Shown in pieces: positions 8,576-17,030 of a DNA stretch of 64,000 nucleotides. The stretch covers positions 62,001-126,000 of the forward strand of contig JAFLDB010000002.1 in assembly GCA_017302615.1 (NCBI GenBank), given 5' to 3'. Position 1 is the stretch's first letter, and each line of letters starts with the position of its first letter. The notes beneath the pieces are model-generated. The model saw only the letters and a program-made list of their open reading frames with translations, was not told the origin of the DNA and did no database searches. The position numbers and the translations under genes are program-made. This stretch comes from Sphingomonadales bacterium. Lineage in GTDB: Bacteria; Pseudomonadota; Alphaproteobacteria; Sphingomonadales; Sphingomonadaceae.

Positions 8576-9174
8576 GCGCCGCGCTGGATCAGGCCGTGGC
8601 CGCGCTGGCGGCGGGCGAAGTGATCGTGCTGACCGGGGACCGGCTGCGCGGCGGGGACATCGACTTTGCCGTGGCCGCACGCCACGCCACGCCCGATGCG
8701 GTCAATTTCATGGCCACCCACGGCCGCGGCCTCATTTGCCTGTGCCTGACCCCCGAGCATGCGCTGCGGCTGGGGATCAGCCTGATCAATCCCGGGGCGG
8801 ACCGCCAGTCGGGCCGCCCGCATGGCCGCTCGATCGAAGCGCGCAGCGGTGTCTCGACCGGCATTTCCGCCGCCGACCGCGCGCGGACCATTGCCGTGGC
8901 GATCGATCCGGCCTCGACCGGGGACGATCTGGTTTCGCCTGGTCACGTCTTTCCGCTGATTGCCGCCGCCGGCGGCGTGGCGGAGCGCCCGGCGGCGCTG
9001 GAGGCCGCGATCGAACTGACCCGCCGCGCCGGGGCTGGCGATGCGGCGGTGATCTGCTCGATCCTGCGCGAGGACGGGGAGATGGCGCGGCCGGACGATG
9101 TCGCCGATCTGATCGCGCAGTTCGGCCTCAAGACCGCCGATGTCGGGGATCTGCTGACGCTCGCCCAGGTTTAG
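8572..9174 (+). CDS. RibB-like (DHBP synthase fold) protein with degenerate active site
   Basis: A 200-residue protein with full-length similarity to 3,4-dihydroxy-2-butanone-4-phosphate synthase RibB: THGRGLICLCL (49-59), SGVSTGISAADR (92-103), SPGHVFPL (122-129) and DGEMARPDD (168-176) are all recognisable. The catalytic positions are not kept. The acidic loop that reads DEDRENEGD in E. coli RibB is TGDRLRGGD here (21-29), so the metal ligand Glu38 becomes L25. The GGHTEAT segment (His153, Thr154) becomes P140-A-A-L-E-A-A, and the Glu of the VLCEL motif (Glu174) becomes S163. Arg37 and Asp42 equivalents remain (R24, D29). A standard RibB reaction is therefore doubtful. It is translationally coupled to the FMN reductase and ends the cluster. 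It may be a flavin- or sugar-phosphate-related neofunctionalised protein, or a pseudoenzyme. Confidence 0.8.
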   Translation: MSAALDQAVAALAAGEVIVLTGDRLRGGDIDFAVAARHATPDAVNFMATHGRGLICLCLTPEHALRLGISLINPGADRQSGRPHGRSIEARSGVSTGISAADRARTIAVAIDPASTGDDLVSPGHVFPLIAAAGGVAERPAALEAAIELTRRAGAGDAAVICSILREDGEMARPDDVADLIAQFGLKTADVGDLLTLAQV

Positions 9175-9181
9175 CGCGATT

Positions 9182-9206
9182 GTTATTGCGAACGCTTCGC
9201 AACAAC
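9182..9206. promoter_or_regulatory. Fur-like iron-responsive operator
   Basis: A near-perfect palindrome GTTATTGCGAA-CGC-TTCGCAACAAC with a 15-base core TGCGAACGCTTCGCA (9187-9201). It lies 45 bases upstream of the iron-binding lipoprotein start. It resembles Fur/Mur-type boxes of alphaproteobacteria and shares the TGCGA(N5)TCGCA core with a second site at 42487-42501. It would repress the importer when iron is sufficient. Confidence 0.6.
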
Positions 9207-9251
9207 GTTAGAGGCTCGGGCTCAGTCGAATCGAACCCGATCGGATCCCCC

Positions 9252-10298
9252 ATGTTCAAGCGTTCCCTGCTGCCTCTGCTTGCCGCCACAGTCGCCACTT
9301 CCTTGGGTCTTGCCGCCTGCTCCGCCCCCGGGTCCAAGGACGGCGAGCAGGTGGTGAACCTCTACACCGCCCGCCACTATGACAGCGACAAGGCGCTCTA
9401 CGAACGCTTCACCAAGGAAACCGGGATCAGGATCAACCTGATCGAGGGCAAGCCCGACGAACTGGTCGCCCGGATCAAGGCCGAGGGTGAGAACAGCCCG
9501 GCTGACCTGTTCATCACCGCCGATGCCGGATCGCTGTGGCGCGCGCAGGACGCGGGCCTGTTCCAGCCGGTCACCAGCGAGGCGCTGGCCGCCCGGGTGC
9601 CGGCCAACCTGCGCGAGCCCGAGGGCAACTGGTATGGCTTCACCCGCCGCGCCCGGATCGTCGCCTATGATCCAGCCAAGGTGAAGCCCGAGGAAGTCGA
9701 CGACTACGCCAAGCTGGCCGGACCGCGCTTCAAGGGTAAGATCTGCGTCCGCTCGTCCGACAGCGTCTACAACCTCTCGCTGGTCGGCGCGCTGATCGAG
9801 GCCTGGGGACCGGAAAAGACCGGGGAATGGGTCAAGGGCATCGTCGCCAACATGGCCCGCCCGCCCGAAGGCGGCGACCGCGACCAGATCCGCGCCGTCT
9901 CTGCCGGCGTGTGCGAAGTGGCGATCACCAATTCCTACTACTACATCCGCATGGCCACCGGCGACGATGCCAAGGACAAGGCGATCACCCAGAAAGTCAG
10001 CCTGGCCTTCCCCAGCCTCGACGGACAGGGCGCGCATGTGAACATCTCGGGCGGCGGCGTGCTGCGCCATTCGCCCAACAAGGGCAATGCGATCAAGCTG
10101 CTGGAATTCTTCGCTTCGGCCGACAGCCAGCGGCACATCTCGCTCCACAACAACGAGTTCCCGGCCTCACCCGATGTCGCCACGCCGGCGCCGGTTGATG
10201 CCTATGCCAAGTTCAAGGCGCACCCGATGAACGTGGCGGCCTTTGCCCGGCGCCAGCCGCAGGCCCAATCGCTGATGAGCGCGGCGGGCTGGCGCTGA
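9252..10298 (+). CDS. Iron(III) ABC transporter substrate-binding lipoprotein (FbpA/FutA-like)
   Basis: A 348-residue extracytoplasmic solute-binding protein. Residues 1-22 form a lipoprotein signal peptide with lipobox LAAC (Cys23). The mature protein begins the transferrin-like fold with VVNLYTARHYDSDKALYERF. The NSYYYIR motif supplies the adjacent tyrosines that FbpA/FutA proteins use to ligate ferric iron. The chosen ATG at 9252 puts the signal peptide at the N-terminus; the reading frame is open far upstream through the previous gene but without homology. Permease and ATPase genes follow on the same strand. A Fur-like box upstream supports iron as the substrate. Confidence 0.88.
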   Translation: MFKRSLLPLLAATVATSLGLAACSAPGSKDGEQVVNLYTARHYDSDKALYERFTKETGIRINLIEGKPDELVARIKAEGENSPADLFITADAGSLWRAQDAGLFQPVTSEALAARVPANLREPEGNWYGFTRRARIVAYDPAKVKPEEVDDYAKLAGPRFKGKICVRSSDSVYNLSLVGALIEAWGPEKTGEWVKGIVANMARPPEGGDRDQIRAVSAGVCEVAITNSYYYIRMATGDDAKDKAITQKVSLAFPSLDGQGAHVNISGGGVLRHSPNKGNAIKLLEFFASADSQRHISLHNNEFPASPDVATPAPVDAYAKFKAHPMNVAAFARRQPQAQSLMSAAGWR

Positions 10299-10342
10299 GC
10301 GGCCTCCTGCTCCGACGCGGCCGGCGCCCCTCCCCGCTGGCC

Positions 10343-11875
10343 GTGCTGGCCCTGCTGGCGGCAGCCCTGGTGGCGCTGCCGCTGGCAGGCGTGGTGCTTG
10401 CCGCGCTGGGCAAGGACACGGCCGACATCGCCAGCCGCGATCTGGCCCGCTACGGCGCGACTTCCGCCATGCTGGCCGTTACGGTCGGACTGGCCACGGC
10501 AGTCCTCGGCACGCTGGCGGCCTGGCTGGTGGCGATGCACCGCTTTCCCGGGCGCGGACTGTTCGCCTGGGCGCTGGCCCTGCCGCTCGCCGCGCCGGCC
10601 TTTGCCCTGGCCTATGGCTATGCCGATCTGTTCGACGTGGCCGGACCCTTGCGCACGGCCCTGCGCGAAGCGACCGGCCACGATCTGCCGTTCGAACTGC
10701 GTAGCATCGGCGGCGCGGCCTTCGTCCTGAGCGCGGCATTCTATCCTTACGTCTACCTCGCCATGCGGGCCGCTTTCGTGAACCAGTCCGGCAATGTGCT
10801 GGAAGCGGCGCGGATGCTGGGGAGCAGCAGCACCTCCGCCTTCCGCCGGGTTGCCCTGCCGATGGCCCGCCCCGCGCTCGCCGCCGGAACCGGGCTGGCG
10901 GTGATGGAAAGCCTGGCCGATTACGGCGCGGTCCATTTCCTCAGCGTCCAGACGCTGACCACCGGCGTGGTCCGGGCCTGGTCGGTCTATGGCTCCACTG
11001 CCAGTGCCGCACGCTTTGCCCTGCCGCTGCTGGCCGCTGCCGCGCTGCTGCTGTGGCTGGAGCGCGCCGGGCGGCAAGGCAAGGGCCATGAAAACGCCCG
11101 GGCCCGCTGGCGGTCCATCGAGCCCGCACCGCTGCCGTTCTGGCCGGGTCTGTTGGCCAGCCTGTTCTGCCTTGCCCTGCTGTCCGCCGGTCTGCTGATC
11201 CCGATCGGCTGGCTGGCCTGGAATGTCGCCGCCGCCACCCCCGATTGGCCGCGCCTGCTCTCCGCACTCGGCAACAGCCTGACGCTGGGGCTGGCCGGAG
11301 CCGTGCTGACCGTGGTGCTGGCGACGATGCTGGCACTCGGCACGCGCAAGCTGCCCCTGGCGGCACGGCTGGCCAGCCTGGGCTATGCCACACCGGGGGC
11401 GGTCATGGCGATCGGGCTGCTCGCTCCGGCCGGCCTGATCTGGTCGCTCGCGCCGGGATCGGGCATGGGCGTTGCACTGGTCCTGCTGGTACTGGCCTAT
11501 GCCGCCCGACTGATGGCCGCCGCGCTGGAACCGATCGATGCCGGGCTGGCGCGGATCCCGCCCAGCATGGGTCAGGCCGCACGGCTGCTGGGCCGGGGTG
11601 AACTGCGCGCCGCCCTGGCGGTGGAACTGCCGCTGATCCGCGGATCGCTGCTCACCGCCGGACTGATCGTGCTGGTCGATGTACTGAAGGAACTGCCCGC
11701 CACGCTGATCCTGCGCCCGTTCAATTTCGATACCTTGGCAGTGATCGCCAACAATTACGCAACCGATGAACGGCTGCCCCAGGCCGGCCCCCCCGCGCTG
11801 CTGATCATCGCGCTGTCCCTGCCGGCGGTGCTGTGGCTGACATCGCGGGTTTCCGCCGCACGGCCGGGCGGCTAG
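10343..11875 (+). CDS. Iron(III) ABC transporter permease, fused double-domain (FbpB-like)
   Basis: An inner-membrane permease of about 510 residues with two homologous halves, each with about six membrane helices. Each half carries an EAA-type loop for ATPase contact (LEAARMLGSSSTSAFRRVAL in the first; AARLLGRGELRAALAVELPL in the second). This fused arrangement is usual for FbpB/ThiP-type importers. The start is uncertain: GTG 10343 is the first standard start codon after the binding-protein stop. The frame remains open upstream, with the hydrophilic stretch SGLLLRRGRRPSPLAVLALL, so the true protein may begin 10-20 residues earlier, possibly overlapping the stop at 10298. Confidence 0.82.
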   Translation: MLALLAAALVALPLAGVVLAALGKDTADIASRDLARYGATSAMLAVTVGLATAVLGTLAAWLVAMHRFPGRGLFAWALALPLAAPAFALAYGYADLFDVAGPLRTALREATGHDLPFELRSIGGAAFVLSAAFYPYVYLAMRAAFVNQSGNVLEAARMLGSSSTSAFRRVALPMARPALAAGTGLAVMESLADYGAVHFLSVQTLTTGVVRAWSVYGSTASAARFALPLLAAAALLLWLERAGRQGKGHENARARWRSIEPAPLPFWPGLLASLFCLALLSAGLLIPIGWLAWNVAAATPDWPRLLSALGNSLTLGLAGAVLTVVLATMLALGTRKLPLAARLASLGYATPGAVMAIGLLAPAGLIWSLAPGSGMGVALVLLVLAYAARLMAAALEPIDAGLARIPPSMGQAARLLGRGELRAALAVELPLIRGSLLTAGLIVLVDVLKELPATLILRPFNFDTLAVIANNYATDERLPQAGPPALLIIALSLPAVLWLTSRVSAARPGG

Positions 11876-11885
11876 AGGGCGGGCG

Positions 11886-12902
11886 ATGGACAGCGAACCG
11901 ATCCTCGCCCTGGAAGGCGTGACCCGCCGCTATGGCCCGGCTGTGGCCGTGGATCGGGCCAGCCTGACGCTGCACGCCGGGCGGATCGCCTGCCTGCTGG
12001 GCCCTTCCGGCTGCGGGAAGAGCACATTGCTGCGGATGATCGCCGGGCTGGAGCCGGTCGACGGCGGGGAAGTGCGGATCGCCGGGCAGTCCGTTTCCAC
12101 CCCCGGAACCATGATCGCGCCCGAACGGCGCGGCGTCGGGCTGGTGTTTCAGGACAATGCCCTGTTCCCACATCTCGACGTGACCGGAAACATCGGCTTC
12201 GGCCTGTCCGCCCTGCCCGCCGCGGAGCGCGCCCAGCGGGTCGATCGCTTGCTTGAGCAGTTTCACATCGCCCATCTCGCCCGGTCGTTTCCGCACATGC
12301 TGTCGGGCGGGGAGCAGCAGCGCGTGGCGATTGCCCGCGCGCTGGCCCGCGAACCGGCCCTGCTGCTGCTGGACGAGCCGTTCTCGGGCCTTGATGGACA
12401 CTTGCGCGAAACGGTCCGGGCGTCGCTGTTGGGGGATCTGCGCGCGGCCGGGGGCAGCGTGCTGGTGGTAACCCACGATCCCGATGAAGCCATGGGAATT
12501 GCCGACGATCTGGTATTGATGGCGGCGGGCCAGATCCTGCAGACCGGCACCCCGGCGGACTGCTATCGGCGTCCGGTAAGCAGTGCGGCCGCGCGGCTGC
12601 TGGGCGAGATGATCCTGCTGCCCGGAGAGGTGCGCGCCGGCACGATCACCTCTGCGCTGGGGGCAATGCCCGCCCCCGGCCTGCCCGATGGCTTTGCCCA
12701 ATTGGGCCTGCGCCCGGAAGCGCTGCGGGCGGGCGGAGCTGGCGCTGCGGCGAGCCTGCTGGAGCAGCGCTTTGTCGGCAACGGCTGGCGGGTGACGGTT
12801 GATCTTGCCGGCACCCCGGTCACCCTGCGCTTGCCCGATCCGGTCGATGGCGAAGTGCGGCTAGGCTTCGATCCCGCCGCCGCCTGCCTGTTTTCGGCCT
12901 AG
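11886..12902 (+). CDS. Iron(III) ABC transporter ATP-binding protein (FbpC-like)
   Basis: A 338-residue ABC ATPase with Walker A GPSGCGKST (39-47), Q-loop around Q89, signature LSGGEQQR (139-146), Walker B LLLLDEP and a switch histidine in VVTHD. Residues from about 240 form a C-terminal regulatory extension (TOBE-like), as in Fbp/Pot/CysA-type ATPases. It begins 10 bases after the permease stop and completes the importer. Its stop overlaps by four bases the stop of the convergent UbiB-family gene. Confidence 0.88.
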   Translation: MDSEPILALEGVTRRYGPAVAVDRASLTLHAGRIACLLGPSGCGKSTLLRMIAGLEPVDGGEVRIAGQSVSTPGTMIAPERRGVGLVFQDNALFPHLDVTGNIGFGLSALPAAERAQRVDRLLEQFHIAHLARSFPHMLSGGEQQRVAIARALAREPALLLLDEPFSGLDGHLRETVRASLLGDLRAAGGSVLVVTHDPDEAMGIADDLVLMAAGQILQTGTPADCYRRPVSSAAARLLGEMILLPGEVRAGTITSALGAMPAPGLPDGFAQLGLRPEALRAGGAGAAASLLEQRFVGNGWRVTVDLAGTPVTLRLPDPVDGEVRLGFDPAAACLFSA

Positions 12903-14212
12903 CCCAGCGCCGCAGCCACCATGTCGCGCAGCGGCAGGCGGCTTTCCATCCGGACCGCCAGCATTGCCGTGCCGCTGATCTTGCGCTGCACGAACAGCGT
13001 TTCCGCCGGAGGGACGTGCCAGGCCGCACGATCGGCGGCGATCGTTTCGGCATGACGGCGGACCTCGGCCACGAAGGACCGGTCGGCAAAGTCGAACAGG
13101 CCGGGTCGGCCCAGATGGCGGAGCAGCACGTCGATCATCGCATCGACCGCCGCACCGTGCCGGTCCAGCGTCTGCGGCGCGACAAAGCCGATCGTGAGGA
13201 GGGCATCACGCAGCGCGCCCCGGTCTTCGCCCAGACCCGCCCCCAGCAGGCGGCGATAGGCGGCAGCCGTATCGGCTGGAACCGGACGGGCCGCGCCGAA
13301 GTCGAGCAGGACCAGCCGTTCGCTGTCCGCCTGCCAGCGGTAATTCGCGAAATTGGGATCGGTCTGCATGTGGCCGAATTCGAACAGTTCCCGCAAAACC
13401 AGCGCAAACAGCGCGCCCATCACCCGGTCCCGCGTGGCTTGCGGAGCATCTCGCAGGCTTTCGATCGATTGGCCCGGAACGAAATCCATCGCCAGCACCT
13501 GCCCGGTCGACAGTTCCGGATAGGTGGCGGGCAGGACAAAGGCCGGATCCCCTTCCAGCCGGGCGCGGTAGAGGTTCAATTGCGCCGCTTCGCGCCGATA
13601 ATCGGCCTCTTCCTTCAGCTGGCGCTTGGCTTCGGCCAGCAACGGCGCAATGTCGAGACTGGCCGGCAGCAGGCCGGACAGCCGCAGCAGGCTGGCGACA
13701 TTGTCGACATCGGCATCGATGCTGGCGGCAACGCCGGGGTACTGGACCTTGATCGCCAGCACCCGGCCATCGGGCATCACCGCCTTGTGGACTTGCCCGA
13801 TCGAGGCGGCGGCTGTCGGGGTCGGGTCGAACCGGGCAAAGCGCCGCCGCCAGTCTGCGCCCAACTCCGCCGTCAGCACCTGGTTGAGCTGGCGCGGCGG
13901 CATATAATGGGCATCGTCCCGCAGCCTGGCGAGGATCGCGGTCAGTTCCGGCGGCAGTACGTCCCCGGCATCGAGCGAGATCATTTGCCCCAGCTTCATG
14001 GCCGCGCCGCGCAGGCGCGAGAGCTGGTCGGTGACCCGGATCGCGTTGGCCGGGGTCAGCAAGAGATCGGACAGTTGCGGCCGCTCGCCCTGAGCCAGCC
14101 GCCGCGCCCCCTCGGCCAGCACGCCGCCGGCCAGTCCCCCGGCCAGCTGCCCGAACGAAGCGAGCCGCGAAAGCCGCGCCGATGGCACCTTGCGATAGCG
14201 ATCACCGCTCAT
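12899..14212 (-). CDS. ABC1/UbiB-family atypical kinase-like protein
   Basis: A 437-residue member of the ABC1/AarF/UbiB family. Characteristic features are visible: the KxGQ motif AMKLGQMISLD (71-81) that closes over the active site, the alanine-rich nucleotide loop AAASIGQVH, the invariant lysine in AIKVQYPG, and the metal-binding DFGAAR. Family members are atypical ATPases/kinases linked to ubiquinone synthesis or lipid handling. Unlike UbiB proper, there is no clear pair of C-terminal membrane helices and no ubi genes nearby. Its start overlaps the stop of the upstream DCC-family gene as ATGA, so the two form a unit. Exact function is unknown. Confidence 0.8.
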   Translation of the reverse strand: MSGDRYRKVPSARLSRLASFGQLAGGLAGGVLAEGARRLAQGERPQLSDLLLTPANAIRVTDQLSRLRGAAMKLGQMISLDAGDVLPPELTAILARLRDDAHYMPPRQLNQVLTAELGADWRRRFARFDPTPTAAASIGQVHKAVMPDGRVLAIKVQYPGVAASIDADVDNVASLLRLSGLLPASLDIAPLLAEAKRQLKEEADYRREAAQLNLYRARLEGDPAFVLPATYPELSTGQVLAMDFVPGQSIESLRDAPQATRDRVMGALFALVLRELFEFGHMQTDPNFANYRWQADSERLVLLDFGAARPVPADTAAAYRRLLGAGLGEDRGALRDALLTIGFVAPQTLDRHGAAVDAMIDVLLRHLGRPGLFDFADRSFVAEVRRHAETIAADRAAWHVPPAETLFVQRKISGTAMLAVRMESRLPLRDMVAAALG

Positions 14213-14598
14213 CGCAGGAGCGCCTGCAGGCGCGGGCGGATGCGCAGGAAAGCCAGATAGGCCTGCTCAAGCAACGGCAGCACCAGCGGCAGGCGGGCGA
14301 TCTGCCCCAGCGGCCAGAGCAGCGGCACGGCCCGCCACATCGCCGCAAAGGCCGCCGCGCCCGAGAGGATCGTGCCATTCTCGCTGGCATGGAAGCGGTC
14401 CAGCAGTTGGGCCCGGTCAAGCGGGCAGGCGCCATCCGCCGTTGCCACATCGACAAAGTCAATGCGCCCGCGCCAGTCGAGTCGCCGGATCAGCGCAATC
14501 TCGCGTCGGCACAGCGGGCAGGCCCCGTCGAACCACAAGGTAACCCGCGGCGGCGGGGCTGAAGCGGCTGAGCGCGGCGTGGTGGCAGGTTGGGCCAT
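14209..14598 (-). CDS. DCC-family (DUF393) thiol-disulfide oxidoreductase-like protein
   Basis: A 129-residue protein of the DUF393 family, named for its conserved DxxCxxC motif, seen here as DGACPLC (24-30). The ATG at 14598 is taken because the motif then falls at the normal position; the frame is open upstream through the tRNA-Gly region and is not coding there. Family members are thioredoxin-like and are assumed to do thiol redox chemistry, but few have been characterised. The gene is coupled to the downstream ABC1-family gene by a 4-base overlap. Confidence 0.78.
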   Translation of the reverse strand: MAQPATTPRSAASAPPPRVTLWFDGACPLCRREIALIRRLDWRGRIDFVDVATADGACPLDRAQLLDRFHASENGTILSGAAAFAAMWRAVPLLWPLGQIARLPLVLPLLEQAYLAFLRIRPRLQALLR

Positions 14599-14676
14599 GG
14601 CCCCGCGATAGGCGCTGTCCTGCCTGAGGGGCAGGTGGACCAAGGGCCACGTTCGGGTGCGAAGGAGGGAATGGGC

Positions 14677-14750
<74 letters not shown>

Positions 14751-14830
14751 GCGCGGCCGGTGGCCTGCTGAGCGGCCCTATGCGCCAAGGGCGCGCGCCG
14801 GTCAATCCGCCGCATCGCCATCCCGGCCAA

Positions 14831-14864
14831 GCAAAAGCCCCCGCAGCCATGTGGCGGCGGGGGC
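14831..14864 (-). terminator. Rho-independent terminator of the cytochrome bc1 operon
   Basis: On the minus strand an 8-bp GC stem (GCCCCCGC and GCGGGGGC, 14837-14864) is followed by TTTT. It starts 26 bases beyond the cytochrome c1 stop codon. Confidence 0.8.
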
Positions 14865-14889
14865 CTTGTCTTGCACCGGGCCGGAAGGA

Positions 14890-15708
14890 TCAGTGACCCT
14901 TCTTATCCGCCCAGATGTTGCGATAGGACATGTAGGCCAGGATCGTGGCGAACAGCAGGAAGCCCATCCACATCAGGCCGGTCTGGTGGCGCTGCTCGAG
15001 GTTGGGTTCGGCCGTCCAGACCAGGAACGCCGACACGTCCTTGGCCATCTGATCCTTGGTCGCTTCGGTGCCATCGCTGTAGGTGACCAGCCCGTCAGAC
15101 GGGATTGGATCGGCCATCGCGATGTTCAGCGAGTGGAAGTAGGGATTGTAATGCATCCCATCCGGCGTCTTGGCATCGGGGAACTGCTTGAGCAGCGCCT
15201 CGGGCTGCTGGGCCTCATAGCCGGTCAGCAGCGAATAGACATATGCCGGACCATTGGCACGGGCCTTGGTGATCAGCGAGAGGTCCGGGGGCGAACCCTT
15301 GCCGGCATAGACCACCGGCGGGAACTTGTCCGACGGAATGCCCGGGCGATCCTTGACTTCGCCGGTCAGCGGATCCTTGGCAGCGATGGTCGCCTTGGCG
15401 GCAATCGCCTTGATCTCGGCCTCGTTGTAACCGATCGCGGCAAGATCGCGGTACGACACCTGGCTCAGCGAGTGGCAGGCGGCGCAGACGTTGGCATAAA
15501 CCGCATAGCCGCGCTGCAGCTGGGCTTCGTCATACTTGCCGAAGATCCCGTCGCTGGGCAGCGACAGCGCCTTGGGGTACTTGTGGAAGACCTTCTCCGC
15601 GGTTTTGGCCGGCGGCTCGGTGATGTAGCTGTAGGCCCCGGTGCCGAAGGCGAGGAGCAGCGCCAGCGAGAAGAAGGCGCCAACAGCGAGAGAGAAGATG
15701 CGGATCAT
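14890..15708 (-). CDS. petC: Cytochrome c1, ubiquinol-cytochrome c reductase
   Basis: The heme c subunit of the bc1 complex, 272 residues. It carries an N-terminal hydrophobic signal/anchor, heme-binding CAACH at residues 75-79, the methionine-ligand region NIAMADPIP, and a C-terminal membrane anchor (WMGFLLFATILAYMSYRNIW) that holds it in the cytoplasmic membrane. It passes electrons from the Rieske protein to soluble or membrane cytochrome c. It is the third gene of the usual Rieske - cytochrome b - cytochrome c1 order, 27 bases after cytochrome b, and is followed by a terminator. Confidence 0.96.
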   Translation of the reverse strand: MIRIFSLAVGAFFSLALLLAFGTGAYSYITEPPAKTAEKVFHKYPKALSLPSDGIFGKYDEAQLQRGYAVYANVCAACHSLSQVSYRDLAAIGYNEAEIKAIAAKATIAAKDPLTGEVKDRPGIPSDKFPPVVYAGKGSPPDLSLITKARANGPAYVYSLLTGYEAQQPEALLKQFPDAKTPDGMHYNPYFHSLNIAMADPIPSDGLVTYSDGTEATKDQMAKDVSAFLVWTAEPNLEQRHQTGLMWMGFLLFATILAYMSYRNIWADKKGH

Positions 15709-15735
15709 GGTGTTTCTCTGGTCCCTCTCTGGAGT

Positions 15736-17019
15736 TCAGCCCTGGCCGTCGAGCTTGGCCTGACCGTCATGGCCGAGGACAGCCTCGGTGATCGAGTAAG
15801 GCAGCGGTTCCGGACGTTCGATCGAGGAAACGATCGGGACGATGATCAGGAAGTGGGCGAAGTAGTACAGCGACGCCAGCTGGCTGAGCATCACGTAGGG
15901 TTCTTCGGCCGGCGCACCGCCGCACCAGAACAGCACGGCCATCGCCGGGATCAGGCCGAACCAGAAGAACTTGCGGTACAGCGGGCGGTAATGGCCCGAG
16001 CGGACCGGCGAGCGATCGAGCCAGGGCAGGAAGAACCACACCAGGATCGCCGCGAACATTGCCAACACGCCCATCAACTTCGCCGGGACAATCAGGAAGT
16101 CCACAGTGAAGGCGCGCAGGATCGCGTAGAACGGCCAGAAGTACCATTCGGGCACGATGTGTGCCGGAGTCTGCATCGGGTTGGCCGGGATGTAGTTGTC
16201 CGGGTGACCCAGCGCGTTCGGCATGAAGAACACGAAGCTGCTGAAGATCAGCATGAACAGGCCGATCGTCCAGCCGTCCTTGCCCACATAGTAGGGATAG
16301 AACGGCACGGTATCGCTTTCGCTCTTCACTTCGACCCCGGTCGGGTTCGACGAACCCGGAATGTGCAGCGCCCAGACGTGGAGGATGACCACGCCCAGGA
16401 TCACGAAGGGCAGCAGGAAGTGCAGCGAGAAGAAACGGGTCAGCGTGGCGTTGTCCGGCGCGAAGCCGCCCAGCAGCCATTCGCGGAAGGCATCGCCGAC
16501 CAGCGGGATCGCCGAGAACAGGCCGGTGATCACCTGCGCGCCCCAGTAGGACATCTGGCCCCACGGCAGCACGTAGCCCATGAAGGCGGTGGCCATCATC
16601 AGCAGGAAGATCACGACGCCCAGCAGCCAGATCATTTCACGCGGAGCCTTGTACGAACCGTAGAAGAAGCCGCGGAAGATGTGGAGATAGACCACCACGA
16701 AGAAGGCCGAGGCCCCGTTGGCGTGGGCATAACGCAGCAGCCAGCCCCAGTTGACGTCGCGCATGATGTGCTCGGTCGAATTGAAGGCCACGCGGGTATC
16801 CCCACTGTAATGCATGGCGAGCACGATGCCGGTGACGATCTGGATCATCAGGCACAGGCCGGCCAGGAACCCGAAGTTCCAGAAATAGTTCAGGTTGCGC
16901 GGCACTTCATAGCCGCCGCCGACCGCGTTGTAGACCATGCGGGGGAACGGCAGACGCTCGTCCAGCCACACCATCATCGGGTGGCTCGGCTTGTATTCTT
17001 TTGCCCAGGGGAAGCTCAT
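15736..17019 (-). CDS. petB: Cytochrome b, ubiquinol-cytochrome c reductase
   Basis: The diheme membrane subunit of the bc1 complex, 427 residues with about nine membrane helices. It has the paired heme histidines in helices B and D ([20 protein letters not shown]), the Qo-site PEWYF motif and the expected C-terminal helices. The start is the ATG at 17019, preceded by GAGGG at a normal distance. A TTG at 17034 would consume that ribosome binding site. The gene begins 11 bases after the Rieske stop. It is full length, not the split b6/subunit IV form. Confidence 0.96.
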   Translation of the reverse strand: MSFPWAKEYKPSHPMMVWLDERLPFPRMVYNAVGGGYEVPRNLNYFWNFGFLAGLCLMIQIVTGIVLAMHYSGDTRVAFNSTEHIMRDVNWGWLLRYAHANGASAFFVVVYLHIFRGFFYGSYKAPREMIWLLGVVIFLLMMATAFMGYVLPWGQMSYWGAQVITGLFSAIPLVGDAFREWLLGGFAPDNATLTRFFSLHFLLPFVILGVVILHVWALHIPGSSNPTGVEVKSESDTVPFYPYYVGKDGWTIGLFMLIFSSFVFFMPNALGHPDNYIPANPMQTPAHIVPEWYFWPFYAILRAFTVDFLIVPAKLMGVLAMFAAILVWFFLPWLDRSPVRSGHYRPLYRKFFWFGLIPAMAVLFWCGGAPAEEPYVMLSQLASLYYFAHFLIIVPIVSSIERPEPLPYSITEAVLGHDGQAKLDGQG

Positions 17020-17030
17020 CTTGGTTACCC

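Noticed and set aside
8572..9174. Annotating the last cluster gene as functional ribB
   Set aside because: Full-length similarity is clear, but the metal ligand Glu, the His-Thr pair and the late Glu are all replaced.
12899..14212. Calling the ABC1-family gene ubiB
   Set aside because: Family motifs are present but the ubiquinone gene neighbourhood and clear C-terminal membrane helices are missing, so the specific symbol is not justified.
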